Both the position numbers and the translations under genes were made by a program. From Desulfurivibrionaceae bacterium (GTDB lineage: Bacteria; Desulfobacterota; Desulfobulbia; Desulfobulbales; VMSU01), in contig JAQYVV010000006.1 of assembly GCA_030145275.1 (NCBI GenBank), positions 72,000 through 135,999 of the forward strand: DNA of 64,000 nucleotides, given 5' to 3'. Numbering within the stretch: the first letter of the stretch is position 1; every line of letters begins with the position of its first letter. This document shows, in pieces, positions 43,244 to 52,638 of the stretch. The notes beneath the pieces are model-generated. The model searched no databases. It worked only from the letters and a program-made list of their open reading frames with translations, and was not told where the DNA came from.

Positions 43244-43933
43244 TTAGACCCTCCGTCGCAGGGTAGAAAGGGCAAGATTGATGGTAAAGGCCATTATCAA
43301 CAGTACCAGTCCGAGGGCTATACCAGTGGCAAACTGTCCCTTGCTGGTTTCCATAGCAATTGCCGTGGTAATAGTCCTGGTGTGCCACTTGATATTCCCC
43401 CCAACCATCATAGATATGCCAACTTCCGTGAGGACCCTTCCTGTTGCTGTAGTGGCCGCAATAAGCAGCCCCATTCGCGCCTCCCAAATACTAGTCATAA
43501 ATATTTGCAGAGGTGATGCCCCTAAGGATTTGAGGGTAAGTCGCAGGACACGATCAAGACTTTCGACAGAGGTGGCTGTTAAGGCAATGACAATAGGCAA
43601 GGCCAGAATACACTGGCCTATGGCTATGCCCGTTAGAGTAAAAAGCAGGCCCGCTTCGCCCAGCGGACCACGGCTGGAAATAAAAGCATAGACAACTAAG
43701 CCGATAAAAACGGTCGGTAGGGCGAGCATAGTGTCAACAACCGTTCGCACTCCTTTCTTCCCAGGAAAGCTTAGATATCCGAGGAGATATCCAAGGGGGA
43801 TCCCAAGCAACAGGCTTACGGTCATGGAGATTGAAGAGACCTTAACTGTGGCAAAAATAGCGGAATAGGTCTCCCGATCACCCTGAACAAGAAGTTGGCA
43901 GGCTTTAACGAGGCCTTCAAGTATAAATTCCAT
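43244..43933 (-). CDS. tupB: tungstate ABC transporter permease
   Basis: 229 residues with five or six membrane helices and an EAA-type loop (LKSLGASPLQIFMTSIWEARMGLLIAATTATGRVLTEVG). Family length and place between the ATPase and binding-protein genes fit TupB. Confidence 0.92.
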   Translation of the reverse strand: MEFILEGLVKACQLLVQGDRETYSAIFATVKVSSISMTVSLLLGIPLGYLLGYLSFPGKKGVRTVVDTMLALPTVFIGLVVYAFISSRGPLGEAGLLFTLTGIAIGQCILALPIVIALTATSVESLDRVLRLTLKSLGASPLQIFMTSIWEARMGLLIAATTATGRVLTEVGISMMVGGNIKWHTRTITTAIAMETSKGQFATGIALGLVLLIMAFTINLALSTLRRRV

Positions 43934-43953
43934 AAATTACCAGGTAGCTCAAC

Positions 43954-44802
43954 TTATTCAGCTGATGCATTGGGAATAAAGAGCTGTTTGTCCAGCAGAC
44001 GGAAATCACCGATCGCTTTTTGACCTTCCATGCTAACCAACCAATCTCCAAATTGACGGGCCAAATCATTTTTTACCTTTGGACAGCGAGCTTTATTTAC
44101 TTCAATAACGCTATACTGATTAAGCAGTGATTGATCACCTTCAACCATAATTTTAAGAGGCACACTCCCCTTACTATTAGCTGCAAACTTAATGAGTGTG
44201 CCACGGTCAGTCAGGGTATAGCCTTTACGTTCAACGGCCAGATTTATGGTTGCCAGCATTCCCTGGCCAGTCTGAAGATACCATTGCTGCAGCTCTGGAG
44301 TTTGGTCGGTACACTGCTGCCATAAGGATATTTCTTTTTTATTGGTGCCGGAATTATCACCTCGGCTTGCAAAAATATATTTTTCCCCAGCAATTTTTTT
44401 TAAGGCTGAGCAGAGTCCCTGCTTACTTATTCCAGCAGGATCAGAATCAGGGCCAATGATGACAAAATCGTTGAACATGACATGACGACGGTTTACCCCA
44501 AATCCTGCCTCAAGATAATTCTTTTCGGAGGACGGCGCATGCACCATAAGGACATCACAGTCACAATTCTCCCCCAATTTAAGGGCCTTTCCTGTGCCAG
44601 TGGCAACCCATTTCAGTTCGATTCCGGCAACTTTTGTAAACATAGGGGCAAGATAATCCAGAAGACCGGTATTGTCTGTACTAGTGGTAGTTGCAAGCAA
44701 GAGCTGTTTGCCTTCAACCTTTATTGGCAGGATGGTAATAATTGAGAAAATTAAAGTTGGGAGGAGAATTTTGCACTGTTTAGCAAAAAGTAGTTTCAAC
44801 AT
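43954..44802 (-). CDS. tupA: tungstate-binding periplasmic protein
   Basis: 282 residues with a signal peptide. TTTSTDNTGLLDYLAP just after the signal is the TupA hallmark for tungstate recognition, and SRGDNSGTNKKE is a second conserved loop. TupABC imports tungstate with very high affinity for W-containing formate dehydrogenases and aldehyde oxidoreductases. Confidence 0.94.
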   Translation of the reverse strand: MLKLLFAKQCKILLPTLIFSIITILPIKVEGKQLLLATTTSTDNTGLLDYLAPMFTKVAGIELKWVATGTGKALKLGENCDCDVLMVHAPSSEKNYLEAGFGVNRRHVMFNDFVIIGPDSDPAGISKQGLCSALKKIAGEKYIFASRGDNSGTNKKEISLWQQCTDQTPELQQWYLQTGQGMLATINLAVERKGYTLTDRGTLIKFAANSKGSVPLKIMVEGDQSLLNQYSVIEVNKARCPKVKNDLARQFGDWLVSMEGQKAIGDFRLLDKQLFIPNASAE

Positions 44803-44824
44803 GCCATTCTTCTTTTACAAAAGT

Positions 44825-44838
44825 GATTAGCACTAATC
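44825..44838. promoter_or_regulatory. dyad upstream of tupA
   Basis: GATTAG-CA-CTAATC, 6-bp arms, 23-36 bases before the tupA ATG. It could be an operator. No known Mo/W-regulator consensus is matched. Confidence 0.4.
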
Positions 44839-44877
44839 TTCAGGCAGAAAGCTGAAAGACAATCTATTTCATCGGAT

Positions 44878-46488
44878 TTAATTACGTACAACACAGTTTT
44901 TGCCACTTTCTTTAGCCCTGTAAAGAGCTATATCTGCTTTTTTGACAAGATCATGTGCGGTCAAAGGGGGTGTAAATTCCGAAACTCCGAAGCTACAGGT
45001 TATCTTGACTGTAGAATCTTTCGTCTGGATGACAGCCTCTTCTATGCTCAAACGCATCTTTTCACAGGCAACGCAGGCATCCTCGCCGTAGGTTTCCGGC
45101 AACAGGACGACAAATTCCTCACCTCCCCATCTGGCCACAAAATCCTGTTCCCGCAGACAGCGCTGCAGTAAGAGTGCTACATCTCGCAGCACTTTATCAC
45201 CGGCATCATGGCCAAAGGTGTCATTAACAGGTTTAAAATCGTCAATATCCAGAATGGCAAGGGAAAAAACGCCATTTTTACGCTTTGCCTCCTTGAGCAT
45301 ACGGTCTGCAACCAGATCGAAATGCAGGCGGTTTGCCAGCCCAGTCAGGCTGTCCGTAGTGGCCAAGTTCATATACTTTCGTCTTTTTACTGCCTGATGC
45401 AGGAAGAGATAACCGACCAGAAGCAGGAAAATCCCAGCAGCAACTATGAGAGTAGACATACGCTTGAAACGCTTAAAATAACTGTAAAGATAGGTGTCTC
45501 CCCGAAAGCTGATAAAGTAGGCGACCTGCTTACCCGCAATATTTTTAAGCGGCAGGAAGGTAAGCAACAGAAGTTTGTTTTCCTTGGGAAGCCGGTAGGA
45601 GATAGAAAACTCTTCCTGGGCTTCCAGCCTTTTTTCGACTTTGGCTATCAGGTTTATGTTGATTTGTTGTAGGGTTTCAAAAGAGACAATATTGAGTTTT
45701 GGCAGCTCTTCACGAATGTGGAGCAAAATATCCTTGTATTTTACATGCGCATTTGAAATCAGGCACGGGGCATAGCTGAATTGTTCATCCTGCCATACAG
45801 CTTCAGCTATGATGTCCTGATTTAAAATCAGAGTATAAATGCCTGGAAAAAGATCTACGGCTAGGTTTCGCAGTGCGAGAAAGGAAAAGGATACCTCAAC
45901 CGTGCCGATGAATTTGCCCTGGTAATTAAGGGGATACACATTCCTAAAGCCGGGGAAAACCCGGCCCTCCTCAAAGCCCTTCACCGGCTGGTGGGTACGG
46001 TTAACCAGGTCAATGGAATGGCGCACTCCCTGCAAAGAATCCCCGAATTTATCAGGCCTGTGAAAGCGAAGAAAGCTGATGTTGGTTGGCAGATGAAAAT
46101 GCAGCTGCCTGACCCCCTGCTCTCTCATCTTTGCATAGGCGGGAGTCAATTTTTCGTAGAGCAGTTCCCGTATCCTGCCTTGTTCCTCGACAGGGGCATC
46201 ATGGGCCTCGGCAAAGACGCTGAGGATTTCCTCTTTATCGATGCCATTCTGAAAAATGGCGTCAGCAACATGCTCCATGGAATAAAGAAGGGCCCGGAGC
46301 TGGAATTTCTGCTGCTGGGTCGCATCTTTCAGGTAGGACTCTTCCTTTTCGTGTAATTGTGCCACCAGAAAAAAAAGAGCTGCAACTGTAAATAAAACCG
46401 TGCAGCCGATATATAATACAGCAATATTGTTTAATCGGGAAAAGTGATCTTTGATGGGTGATGTAAGGGGCATACCTTTGCTTTTCAT
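44878..46488 (-). CDS. membrane diguanylate cyclase with periplasmic Cache-like sensor
   Basis: 536 residues. Helices at about 22-44 and 333-355 enclose a long periplasmic domain with FHLPTNISFLRFHRPDKFGD and YQGKFIGTVEVSFSF, typical of double-Cache sensors. The GGDEF domain is catalytically intact (GGEEF, 455-459), so it should make c-di-GMP. No EAL domain. Start uncertain; the ATG at codon 6 is preceded by AAAGGT. Confidence 0.9.
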   Translation of the reverse strand: MKSKGMPLTSPIKDHFSRLNNIAVLYIGCTVLFTVAALFFLVAQLHEKEESYLKDATQQQKFQLRALLYSMEHVADAIFQNGIDKEEILSVFAEAHDAPVEEQGRIRELLYEKLTPAYAKMREQGVRQLHFHLPTNISFLRFHRPDKFGDSLQGVRHSIDLVNRTHQPVKGFEEGRVFPGFRNVYPLNYQGKFIGTVEVSFSFLALRNLAVDLFPGIYTLILNQDIIAEAVWQDEQFSYAPCLISNAHVKYKDILLHIREELPKLNIVSFETLQQININLIAKVEKRLEAQEEFSISYRLPKENKLLLLTFLPLKNIAGKQVAYFISFRGDTYLYSYFKRFKRMSTLIVAAGIFLLLVGYLFLHQAVKRRKYMNLATTDSLTGLANRLHFDLVADRMLKEAKRKNGVFSLAILDIDDFKPVNDTFGHDAGDKVLRDVALLLQRCLREQDFVARWGGEEFVVLLPETYGEDACVACEKMRLSIEEAVIQTKDSTVKITCSFGVSEFTPPLTAHDLVKKADIALYRAKESGKNCVVRN

Positions 46489-46605
46489 GTAATGCTGGAA
46501 TTTTCGAAAAAGTAACTTTTCTCATGTTAGCAGAAGCAAGGGGGGAAGGCAATACCCGTGATTTATGTGAATCTTGAGCAGTGAGCTCAGGAAACTCACT
46601 GATTA

Positions 46606-48666
46606 TCAAAAATCCTCAAAATCATCGTCTGCATCCATTGGAATTACTTTCTCTGGGTCTTTATCAGCAGCTATTTGTCTAGGCAGTGACTTAACCTTTT
46701 TATCAGAATCAGAGGGATTATCTTGTTTGGGTGCCTGAGCAACTTTCTTGACCGGTTTAGACTTTCTAGTGATACCACTTGACATATTTGATTTTCCACC
46801 ATCTACAACGTTTTGTAGCTTAGCGATCATCTGCATCATTATTGCGGCCTGAGAGTTAAGCTCTTCAGAGGAGGCGGCTGACTCTTCCGCACTGGCAGAA
46901 TTTTGCTGGGTAATACCATCCATTTGAATAATCGCTTTACTGACCTGCTCAAACCCCTGGGCTTGCTCCTGGGAAGCTGTTGCTATCTCGCCAATCAGAC
47001 CTCCCACCTTGTTACTGCTTTCTGTCACCTCTCCAAATGCCTTGTTGGCTCTGGCAACTATCTCTTTACCATTGTTTACCTTATGGACGGTACTTTCAAT
47101 CAATCCCGAGGTATTCTTAGCCGCTTCGGCAGCCCGCATGGCCAAGTTTCTAACTTCATCTGCCACTACAGCAAACCCCGCCCCAGCTTCACCGGCTCTG
47201 GCCGCTTCCACTGCAGCATTTAAGGCCAACAGGTTGGTCTGGAAGGCAATTTCGTCAATGGTCTTAACGATCTTGGATGTTTCTTCACTGGCAACTGAAA
47301 TTTCTTCCATGGATGTACTTATCTCAGTCATGGAGGTATCAGCTGTACCAATTACTCCCAAAGCAGTTTTCATTAAGGTGTCTGCCTGATCAGCGTTGTC
47401 AGCATTTTGTTTGGTCATGGCCGACATTTCTTCCATTGAGGCCGTTGTCTGTTCAATGGCTGCGGCCTGCTCGGAGGCCCCGTCTGCCAAAGTTTGGCTG
47501 GAAGAAGATACCTCAGCGGCGCTGCTTGTGACCATACCCGCCCCCGATCTCAGCCCTTTCACTGAATCCAGGATGGGTAAAGAGACCGCCCGGCTGATAA
47601 AAAAGCCAAGAATAGTGGCTATCAGTATGGAAGCAACGGTAATTCCTAATAAGAATGTTTGACCACTCTTCTTGTTAGTAATCGAGTCTTGCAGAGCAGC
47701 TTTCATTTCTATATCAGCTTTTTCGATAAGAGTATTTAAATCTTGATTAATGTCAGAGGCAGTGCTGTTAAGCTCTGCAAGTTTAGATTGTTTTGACACT
47801 ATCAATTCCTGGTATATTTCACCACCAAGTTTGTGCATTTTGTTGAAATACTTTTCTATCTTTGACGTTGAAGCAATACCCCGCCTTAACAACTTTGATT
47901 TTTTCTTATACTCCGATTCTTTATTTATTTTGACGGCAGTGTCACATAACTTTTTATGCTGTTTAGCAGTCTTATCCATAAGCTCGGCAAGCTCAGGATT
48001 ATTTACCTTAGAAGTAGCTAGCCACTCTCCCATGATGCCTTTTTCACTATCGGTAATTCCGGTAAATATTGTCTCAATGTTTACCGCGTCCTTAAGTTGT
48101 TTGACCCATTCTAAATGATTGCGCTGGGCAAGATTTAAAAAAGCAGGCAAGGGATAGATTTTACCGTCAACCCTAACCAGATAACTATTAAAAGTCTGCT
48201 GGGTTTGGGTTAGATCAGCAGTATTGGCGCTTAAGTTTTCACTCTCTTTTGTTATGTTGCGTAGTAGAGATATCATCTCTTCAGATCCTTGAGAGACGAT
48301 AATATTTAAACCTTTTTGTTTGTACAGCGATCCCGATTTGCTCTTTATAAATTCGTCGGAGTTGCTTCCATAGCGCAGCATGGATACCCACATATCGAAC
48401 TCATCGAGACTATTATTAATTTGCTCTTCCAGTTCACCGAGACCAGACTCGGCATTAATGTATTTTTCCAGAATTTTCTGGGCATCGGCAAGTGAAACTG
48501 CCGCATTCATCACGGCATACTGGCCTGGGGCCTTCTCATTGGCTATAATGTCGGTGGATTTAGCCACCTCATTAAGCTCAAAAAAACCAACTATTCCAGC
48601 GATTAAGACAAAAAGAGACAACCCCAAATAGCTACTGATCAATTTCTTGCCAATTGTCATCCTCAT
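46606..48666 (-). CDS. methyl-accepting chemotaxis protein with CheR-type tail
   Basis: 686 residues; GAGGAG ribosome site. Helices at about 8-28 and 338-358 bracket a helical periplasmic sensor of about 300 residues. The signalling hairpin contains [41 protein letters not shown] flexible Lys/Pro-rich linker ends in DDFEDF, similar to the tethers that bind CheR/CheB. It is of a different subclass from the MCPs of modules 1 and 2 and has no linked cheW. Confidence 0.93.
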   Translation of the reverse strand: MRMTIGKKLISSYLGLSLFVLIAGIVGFFELNEVAKSTDIIANEKAPGQYAVMNAAVSLADAQKILEKYINAESGLGELEEQINNSLDEFDMWVSMLRYGSNSDEFIKSKSGSLYKQKGLNIIVSQGSEEMISLLRNITKESENLSANTADLTQTQQTFNSYLVRVDGKIYPLPAFLNLAQRNHLEWVKQLKDAVNIETIFTGITDSEKGIMGEWLATSKVNNPELAELMDKTAKQHKKLCDTAVKINKESEYKKKSKLLRRGIASTSKIEKYFNKMHKLGGEIYQELIVSKQSKLAELNSTASDINQDLNTLIEKADIEMKAALQDSITNKKSGQTFLLGITVASILIATILGFFISRAVSLPILDSVKGLRSGAGMVTSSAAEVSSSSQTLADGASEQAAAIEQTTASMEEMSAMTKQNADNADQADTLMKTALGVIGTADTSMTEISTSMEEISVASEETSKIVKTIDEIAFQTNLLALNAAVEAARAGEAGAGFAVVADEVRNLAMRAAEAAKNTSGLIESTVHKVNNGKEIVARANKAFGEVTESSNKVGGLIGEIATASQEQAQGFEQVSKAIIQMDGITQQNSASAEESAASSEELNSQAAIMMQMIAKLQNVVDGGKSNMSSGITRKSKPVKKVAQAPKQDNPSDSDKKVKSLPRQIAADKDPEKVIPMDADDDFEDF

Positions 48667-48760
48667 ATTTTCTCCTCAACCTTAGATATTAGTTGGTTAT
48701 TGGTTAATTCCCACCGGAAAGCGTGGAGTCAAAAAACAAGGCCGGCGGACAATACAACTA

Positions 48761-48815
48761 CCGAACAGAAGTGTGCCTTGAAAAATCTGATTTTTCAAGG
48801 CACACTTCTGTTCGG
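48761..48815. repeat. perfect 26-bp inverted repeat with 3-base loop
   Basis: Arms 48761-48786 and 48790-48815 are exact reverse complements with only CTG between them. As RNA this is an exceptionally stable hairpin. No T-run follows in either direction that would make it a standard terminator. Confidence 0.9.
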
Positions 48816-48856
48816 ACCATGTTTTTGGTATTCGCATGGTCCAAACTTTAAGTAAC

Positions 48857-48988
48857 TAATCCGGATAAACCGGAAATAAGTGCCTTAACAGTGATCTGCA
48901 ACAGATTGGAAGCATTCTTCTTTTTTGGAATGCTCGGAGTCTTTGCTTACCTGTTTTTTGTGACAGAATTTCAGTTATAAGGCACTAA
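48857..48988 (-). repeat. R1 interspersed repeat, copy 3, with mini-insert
   Basis: Reverse orientation relative to 9946-10060. Ends TAATCCGGATAAACCGGAAA and TAAGGCACTAA. The interior parallels copy 1 (AGCATT-TTCTTTTTTGGAAT, GTTTTTTGTGACAG) except for the 18-bp insert. Confidence 0.8.
48935..48952 (+). repeat. 18-bp mini-insert (copy 13)
   Basis: CGGAGTCTTTGCTTACCT between GGAATGCT and GTTTTTTGTGAC. The corresponding point in R1 copy 1 is uninterrupted (9982/9983 on the opposite strand). Confidence 0.85.
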
Positions 48989-48994
48989 ATCAAA

Positions 48995-49522
48995 TTAGTC
49001 TTCGTATACCTTGTCACCCGGGAACTGTTTCTTGATATCATCCGCAGTAACATCATACATGCCGGCACCAGCGACATATTCTTTGTCACCATGTTTGGCT
49101 AGCACAACATAAGATACTTTGGGGGAACTTTTCTCTTCACCTGGTTTTGGCCAGGCATATGGTACCCAGCCCTGACCGTGGTCTTCTACAATTTCATTCA
49201 TGGCGACGAAAAGATATGTGCCTTTTACATCTCTCATATCCAGAAGGCCTTTGCCGTCTAGAGAAGGTTTAATTGGGTGCATTACCATATCGCCGTCAAG
49301 ATTATGTACCCAGATATAGCCCTTACCTTCCGCAAATCGATACTCCCCATTGGCATCTTTCAGTTTTGCCAATCCAGCATCACCTTCGGCACCAAGAAGC
49401 TTTGCCGCAGCAATTGCTTTGCTTTTACAGAGTTCAGGAGAAAGCTGCTCTCCACTACTTAATGAAACTGAAAAAAGTAGTAATGCTACAGCCACCAGAA
49501 TGGTCGAAATTTTTTGCTGCAT
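48995..49522 (-). CDS. secreted single-Cache domain protein
   Basis: 175 residues from the ATG at 49522, with AAGGAGG 7 bases upstream. Signal peptide to about SLSSG, then a single Cache domain (YIWVHNLDGDMVMHPIKPSLDGKGLLDMRD, GWVPYAWPKPG), a small-molecule sensor module. No cytoplasmic output domain is attached, so it may act as a soluble periplasmic ligand binder for the MCP encoded next on the same strand (inference). Confidence 0.85.
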   Translation of the reverse strand: MQQKISTILVAVALLLFSVSLSSGEQLSPELCKSKAIAAAKLLGAEGDAGLAKLKDANGEYRFAEGKGYIWVHNLDGDMVMHPIKPSLDGKGLLDMRDVKGTYLFVAMNEIVEDHGQGWVPYAWPKPGEEKSSPKVSYVVLAKHGDKEYVAGAGMYDVTADDIKKQFPGDKVYED

Positions 49523-49996
49523 GAATATCCTCCTTTTTAAAATTGACAAAAACCAGCTAGGTATAAACACCTAATTTACCGGCATAATCTTGACTTCAGG
49601 ATATAGATTAATAATTAAAAAAGAAAGAAAATAATTAAAAAAACCAAACCCACGCCACATTGTGGCAGTTGCCAAAAACATTGAATCCCTCGGAATTGCT
49701 AATTTCAGCTGAGCAATCGCTGTTGCAAGTCTTTCCTAAGCTCAAAAACAAGATGTTACCTGTGAATCTTAACCATCTGCAGGTGTCTTGAAAAATTAGA
49801 TTTTTGACTGAAGTCAAGGAATGGGAAAATGAAAATATGCGTGTGGGAAATGAGAGTAAAAATTGCCAATAAATTTTTTCCCTATGGACGTTGGAGTAAT
49901 TAATGGTAACCTTAAATGACTAAGCAAAATTTCCAGCAACATTGAAAACAAAAAACACACGAGAAAGGGCCTAGAGCTGAGTAAAAATTCTACCAA
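49523..49996. other. AT-rich intergenic region between divergent genes
   Basis: 474 bases. A dyad GCCACA-T-TGTGGC at 49654-49666 is the only structure noticed. No gene, R1, R2 or mini-insert is seen; the 60-codon frames at 49635 and 49814 (minus) lack ribosome sites. Confidence 0.5.
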
Positions 49997-51211
49997 ATGA
50001 GAAATAATATGAAGAAAAATATAGGAAAAGAATACACCCCTCTTTTTTTCCTTTCTGCGTTGGGAAACGGCGGGTTAACGGTTGCTTTTTTTATTTTTTT
50101 TATGTTCATGACCCCTCATCCGGACACTCCAATTGCAACTTTTGATTCGGTATGGCCTTACCTCAGCAGTGGACCAATTGCCACAAGAGTATTGTCTGCA
50201 CTATGTTATACCTTCATGCTCTTTTTTGCCTTCAGGCATATAAAGATGCTTGCCTGGAACATCCGGGAATATCGACAATATAAAACAACGAAAGCCTACA
50301 GTGACCTGAAGGGAAGCAACAATGAAATTACTCTCATGGCCATTCCGCTGACCCTGACCATGACTATTAATGTTTTCTTTGTCCTTGGCGCCATGCTGGT
50401 TCCCGGCCTTTGGTCAGTGATTGAATATCTTTTCCCATTTGCCTTTCTGGCTTTTTTGGGCACGGGTATCTGTAGCCTGATGATCTTTTACCGCTACTTC
50501 AGCAGCGTACTTATTAAAGGTAACTTTAAACATAGCGCCAACAACTCGCTTGGCCAGATGATCTCTTCCTTTGCCTTTGCCATGAACGCAGTGGGTTTTG
50601 CCGCACCAGCGGCCATGAGCAGCAATAGTTTTATTGTCGGCATATCTGCCTTTTGCTCCCTGTTTTTCTTTTCCATAGCAATCCTTTTGGCCATAAATAA
50701 TTTCGTCATCGGCTTCCATGCCATGCTCGCTCAGGGGATCAGCAGAGAAGGCAGTGCCAGTATCTGGATACTGATCCCTATTCTTACTTTGCTGGGAATT
50801 ACGACAATCAGATTAAATCATGCTTTTCATTTTCTTTTTCACAGTGACTCAGGCACCGCCTTTTATTTTATTTTTTGCAGTATCATCGTTTCAATACAGA
50901 TTTTTTTTGGGATTTTAGGTTTCCTGATTATGAGGAGAAATAATTATTTTCAAGAATTCATCCACGGTGTTGCTTTGCCGGAACACACCTCTGATATTGC
51001 TGCCAAGAGTCCTGCCAGCTATGCCCTTATCTGTCCGGGAGTTGCATTTTGGGTTTTTGGTATGTTTTTCATTGATAAAGGTCTGATCCATACCAGCTTA
51101 TTGGAAATTTTCTCCCCCGCATATTTTATAATACTGTTGCCACTGCTTCTGGTATTGCTGAAAACTATTCAAGTGAATTCCAAACTGAATCGGCGCTTGT
51201 TACGGAGTTGA
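49997..51211 (+). CDS. multi-pass membrane protein, resembles TsoY family (seleno)protein
   Basis: 404 residues with about 10 membrane helices. The pattern NIGKEYTPLFFLSALGNGGL, GSNNEITLMAIPLTLTMTIN and SYALICPGVAFWVFG resembles proteins annotated TsoY, a family with Cys and Sec versions; this identification is from memory. If right, the cysteine in YALICPGV (encoded by TGT) probably marks the Sec/Cys position. Function unknown. It is 41 bases upstream of the RND efflux genes and may be co-transcribed with them. Confidence 0.65.
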   Translation: MRNNMKKNIGKEYTPLFFLSALGNGGLTVAFFIFFMFMTPHPDTPIATFDSVWPYLSSGPIATRVLSALCYTFMLFFAFRHIKMLAWNIREYRQYKTTKAYSDLKGSNNEITLMAIPLTLTMTINVFFVLGAMLVPGLWSVIEYLFPFAFLAFLGTGICSLMIFYRYFSSVLIKGNFKHSANNSLGQMISSFAFAMNAVGFAAPAAMSSNSFIVGISAFCSLFFFSIAILLAINNFVIGFHAMLAQGISREGSASIWILIPILTLLGITTIRLNHAFHFLFHSDSGTAFYFIFCSIIVSIQIFFGILGFLIMRRNNYFQEFIHGVALPEHTSDIAAKSPASYALICPGVAFWVFGMFFIDKGLIHTSLLEIFSPAYFIILLPLLLVLLKTIQVNSKLNRRLLRS

Positions 51212-51252
51212 AAGATGCAAGTTGAAAGCTGAAAGGAACAAGGAACCCAATA

Positions 51253-52638
51253 ATGGAACAAGAAATTATAAAACAACCCTTATGGAAGAAGTTGTTGGGA
51301 GTAATCCCTATTATTATGGCAGTTCTTGTCATATTTATGTTGTTCAAGTCAAAGAGCGGGCCGCAAAAAAAAGAGGTTCGTGAGACTTCTAAGGCCATGA
51401 GGGTTATCCAAGTACCAACCGTTGATCTTATTCCCCGGGTCATAGGTTTCGGAACGGCTGAACCCGGCAATATCTGGCGGGCTGTTGCCGAAGTAAAGGG
51501 TCGGGTGCTGGAAGTCCATCCTGATTTGAAGGCAGGCGCTTTATTGAAGGAGGGCACTGTTCTTCTCAAAATAGATCCAATCGAGTACGAACTTGTTGTG
51601 GCCAGCCTTATTGCGGGTATTGACCAGGTAAAAGCGGATCTTGCTGAACTTCAGGCCCAAAAAGAAAATACCACCATTGCTCTCGAAATTGAAAAACGTT
51701 CTCTGGCCCTGGCAGAACAATCACTGGGCCGTAAGAAAAATGCCCTAAAAAACAGAACCATCTCGGCTGATGATGTTGACAAGGAAGAAAGAAATGTTCT
51801 CAGCCAGCTGCAAAATGTCCAGAATCTCCAAAATACCCTGATCGTATTTCCTTCCCGAAAAAAAGCCCTTGAAGCCAGAGTCGCATCCAGCATCACAAAC
51901 CTAAAACAGGCACAGCTGGATCTATCTAAAACTGTAATCAAGGCCCCTTTCAATAGCCGCATTGGAGAGGTCAGCCTGGAACCTGGTCAGCATGTAAATA
52001 CAGGGCAGATACTTTTCGAGGCACACGGCACTGCGGTTACCGAAATCCAGGCACAGATCATTGGCAACCAGATGCGCCATCTCATCAACCACTCTCCAGG
52101 ACCAGGAATTTCGGCTCCTGCCGACGCAGATCTTACGGCCATGCGAAAGCTTATAAATATCAAGGCAATTGTTCGCCTGAAGAGCGGCGAATGGAAGGTT
52201 GAATGGGCGGCCAGATTCGATCGGATTCGCGAGAGCGTCGATCCCGCGACCCGGGCCTTCAATATTGTTGTGGCCGTGGATAATCCCTACGAACAGGTAA
52301 TCCCCGGTAAACGACCACCCCTTAGCCGTGGATTGTTCTGTGAGGTTGAGCTACAGGGGCAGGCCCGCCCCGATAGCGTTATTATTCCCCGAGCGGCTCT
52401 CCATAATGGCACGGTTTTCATTATGGATAAGGATAAACGATTGCAACCTCTCAAAGTGCAAAGCGCCTTTTCCCAGGGCGACTTACAGGTCATAGACTCA
52501 GGACTAACAGGTGGGGAAATTCTTGTCGTATCCGATCCTAGCCCCGCAATTACCGGCATGTTGATTGCGCCGACCAGAGACACATCCCTTGAGGCCCGTC
52601 TGCTCGCCGAAGCCAAAGCAGAAACGGAGTTGAAATGA
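51253..52638 (+). CDS. RND efflux periplasmic adaptor subunit (HlyD/MFP family)
   Basis: 461 residues. An N-terminal membrane anchor (about 15-33), a lipoyl half-motif (VAEVKGRVLEVHPDLKAGALLKEGTVLLKIDP), a coiled-coil hairpin (about 125-205), the second lipoyl half (IKAPFNSRIGEVSLEPGQHVNTGQ) and a beta-barrel region. It bridges the inner-membrane pump and outer-membrane channel. The stop overlaps the pump ATG by 4 bases. Confidence 0.92.
   Translation: MEQEIIKQPLWKKLLGVIPIIMAVLVIFMLFKSKSGPQKKEVRETSKAMRVIQVPTVDLIPRVIGFGTAEPGNIWRAVAEVKGRVLEVHPDLKAGALLKEGTVLLKIDPIEYELVVASLIAGIDQVKADLAELQAQKENTTIALEIEKRSLALAEQSLGRKKNALKNRTISADDVDKEERNVLSQLQNVQNLQNTLIVFPSRKKALEARVASSITNLKQAQLDLSKTVIKAPFNSRIGEVSLEPGQHVNTGQILFEAHGTAVTEIQAQIIGNQMRHLINHSPGPGISAPADADLTAMRKLINIKAIVRLKSGEWKVEWAARFDRIRESVDPATRAFNIVVAVDNPYEQVIPGKRPPLSRGLFCEVELQGQARPDSVIIPRAALHNGTVFIMDKDKRLQPLKVQSAFSQGDLQVIDSGLTGGEILVVSDPSPAITGMLIAPTRDTSLEARLLAEAKAETELK

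Larger units (their letters stand above)
48667..48994. other. intergenic region with a perfect palindrome and an R1 repeat
   Basis: 328 bases between two same-strand genes. It holds the 55-bp perfect palindrome 48761-48815 and R1 copy 3 (48857-48988). A second stem, GGACCATG (48814-48821) with CATGGTCC (48835-48842), overlaps the palindrome's end and could compete with it. Confidence 0.7.

Noticed and set aside
48995-49570. Longer start for the Cache protein at 49570
   Set aside because: The AAGGAGG ribosome site and signal peptide point to the ATG at 49522.
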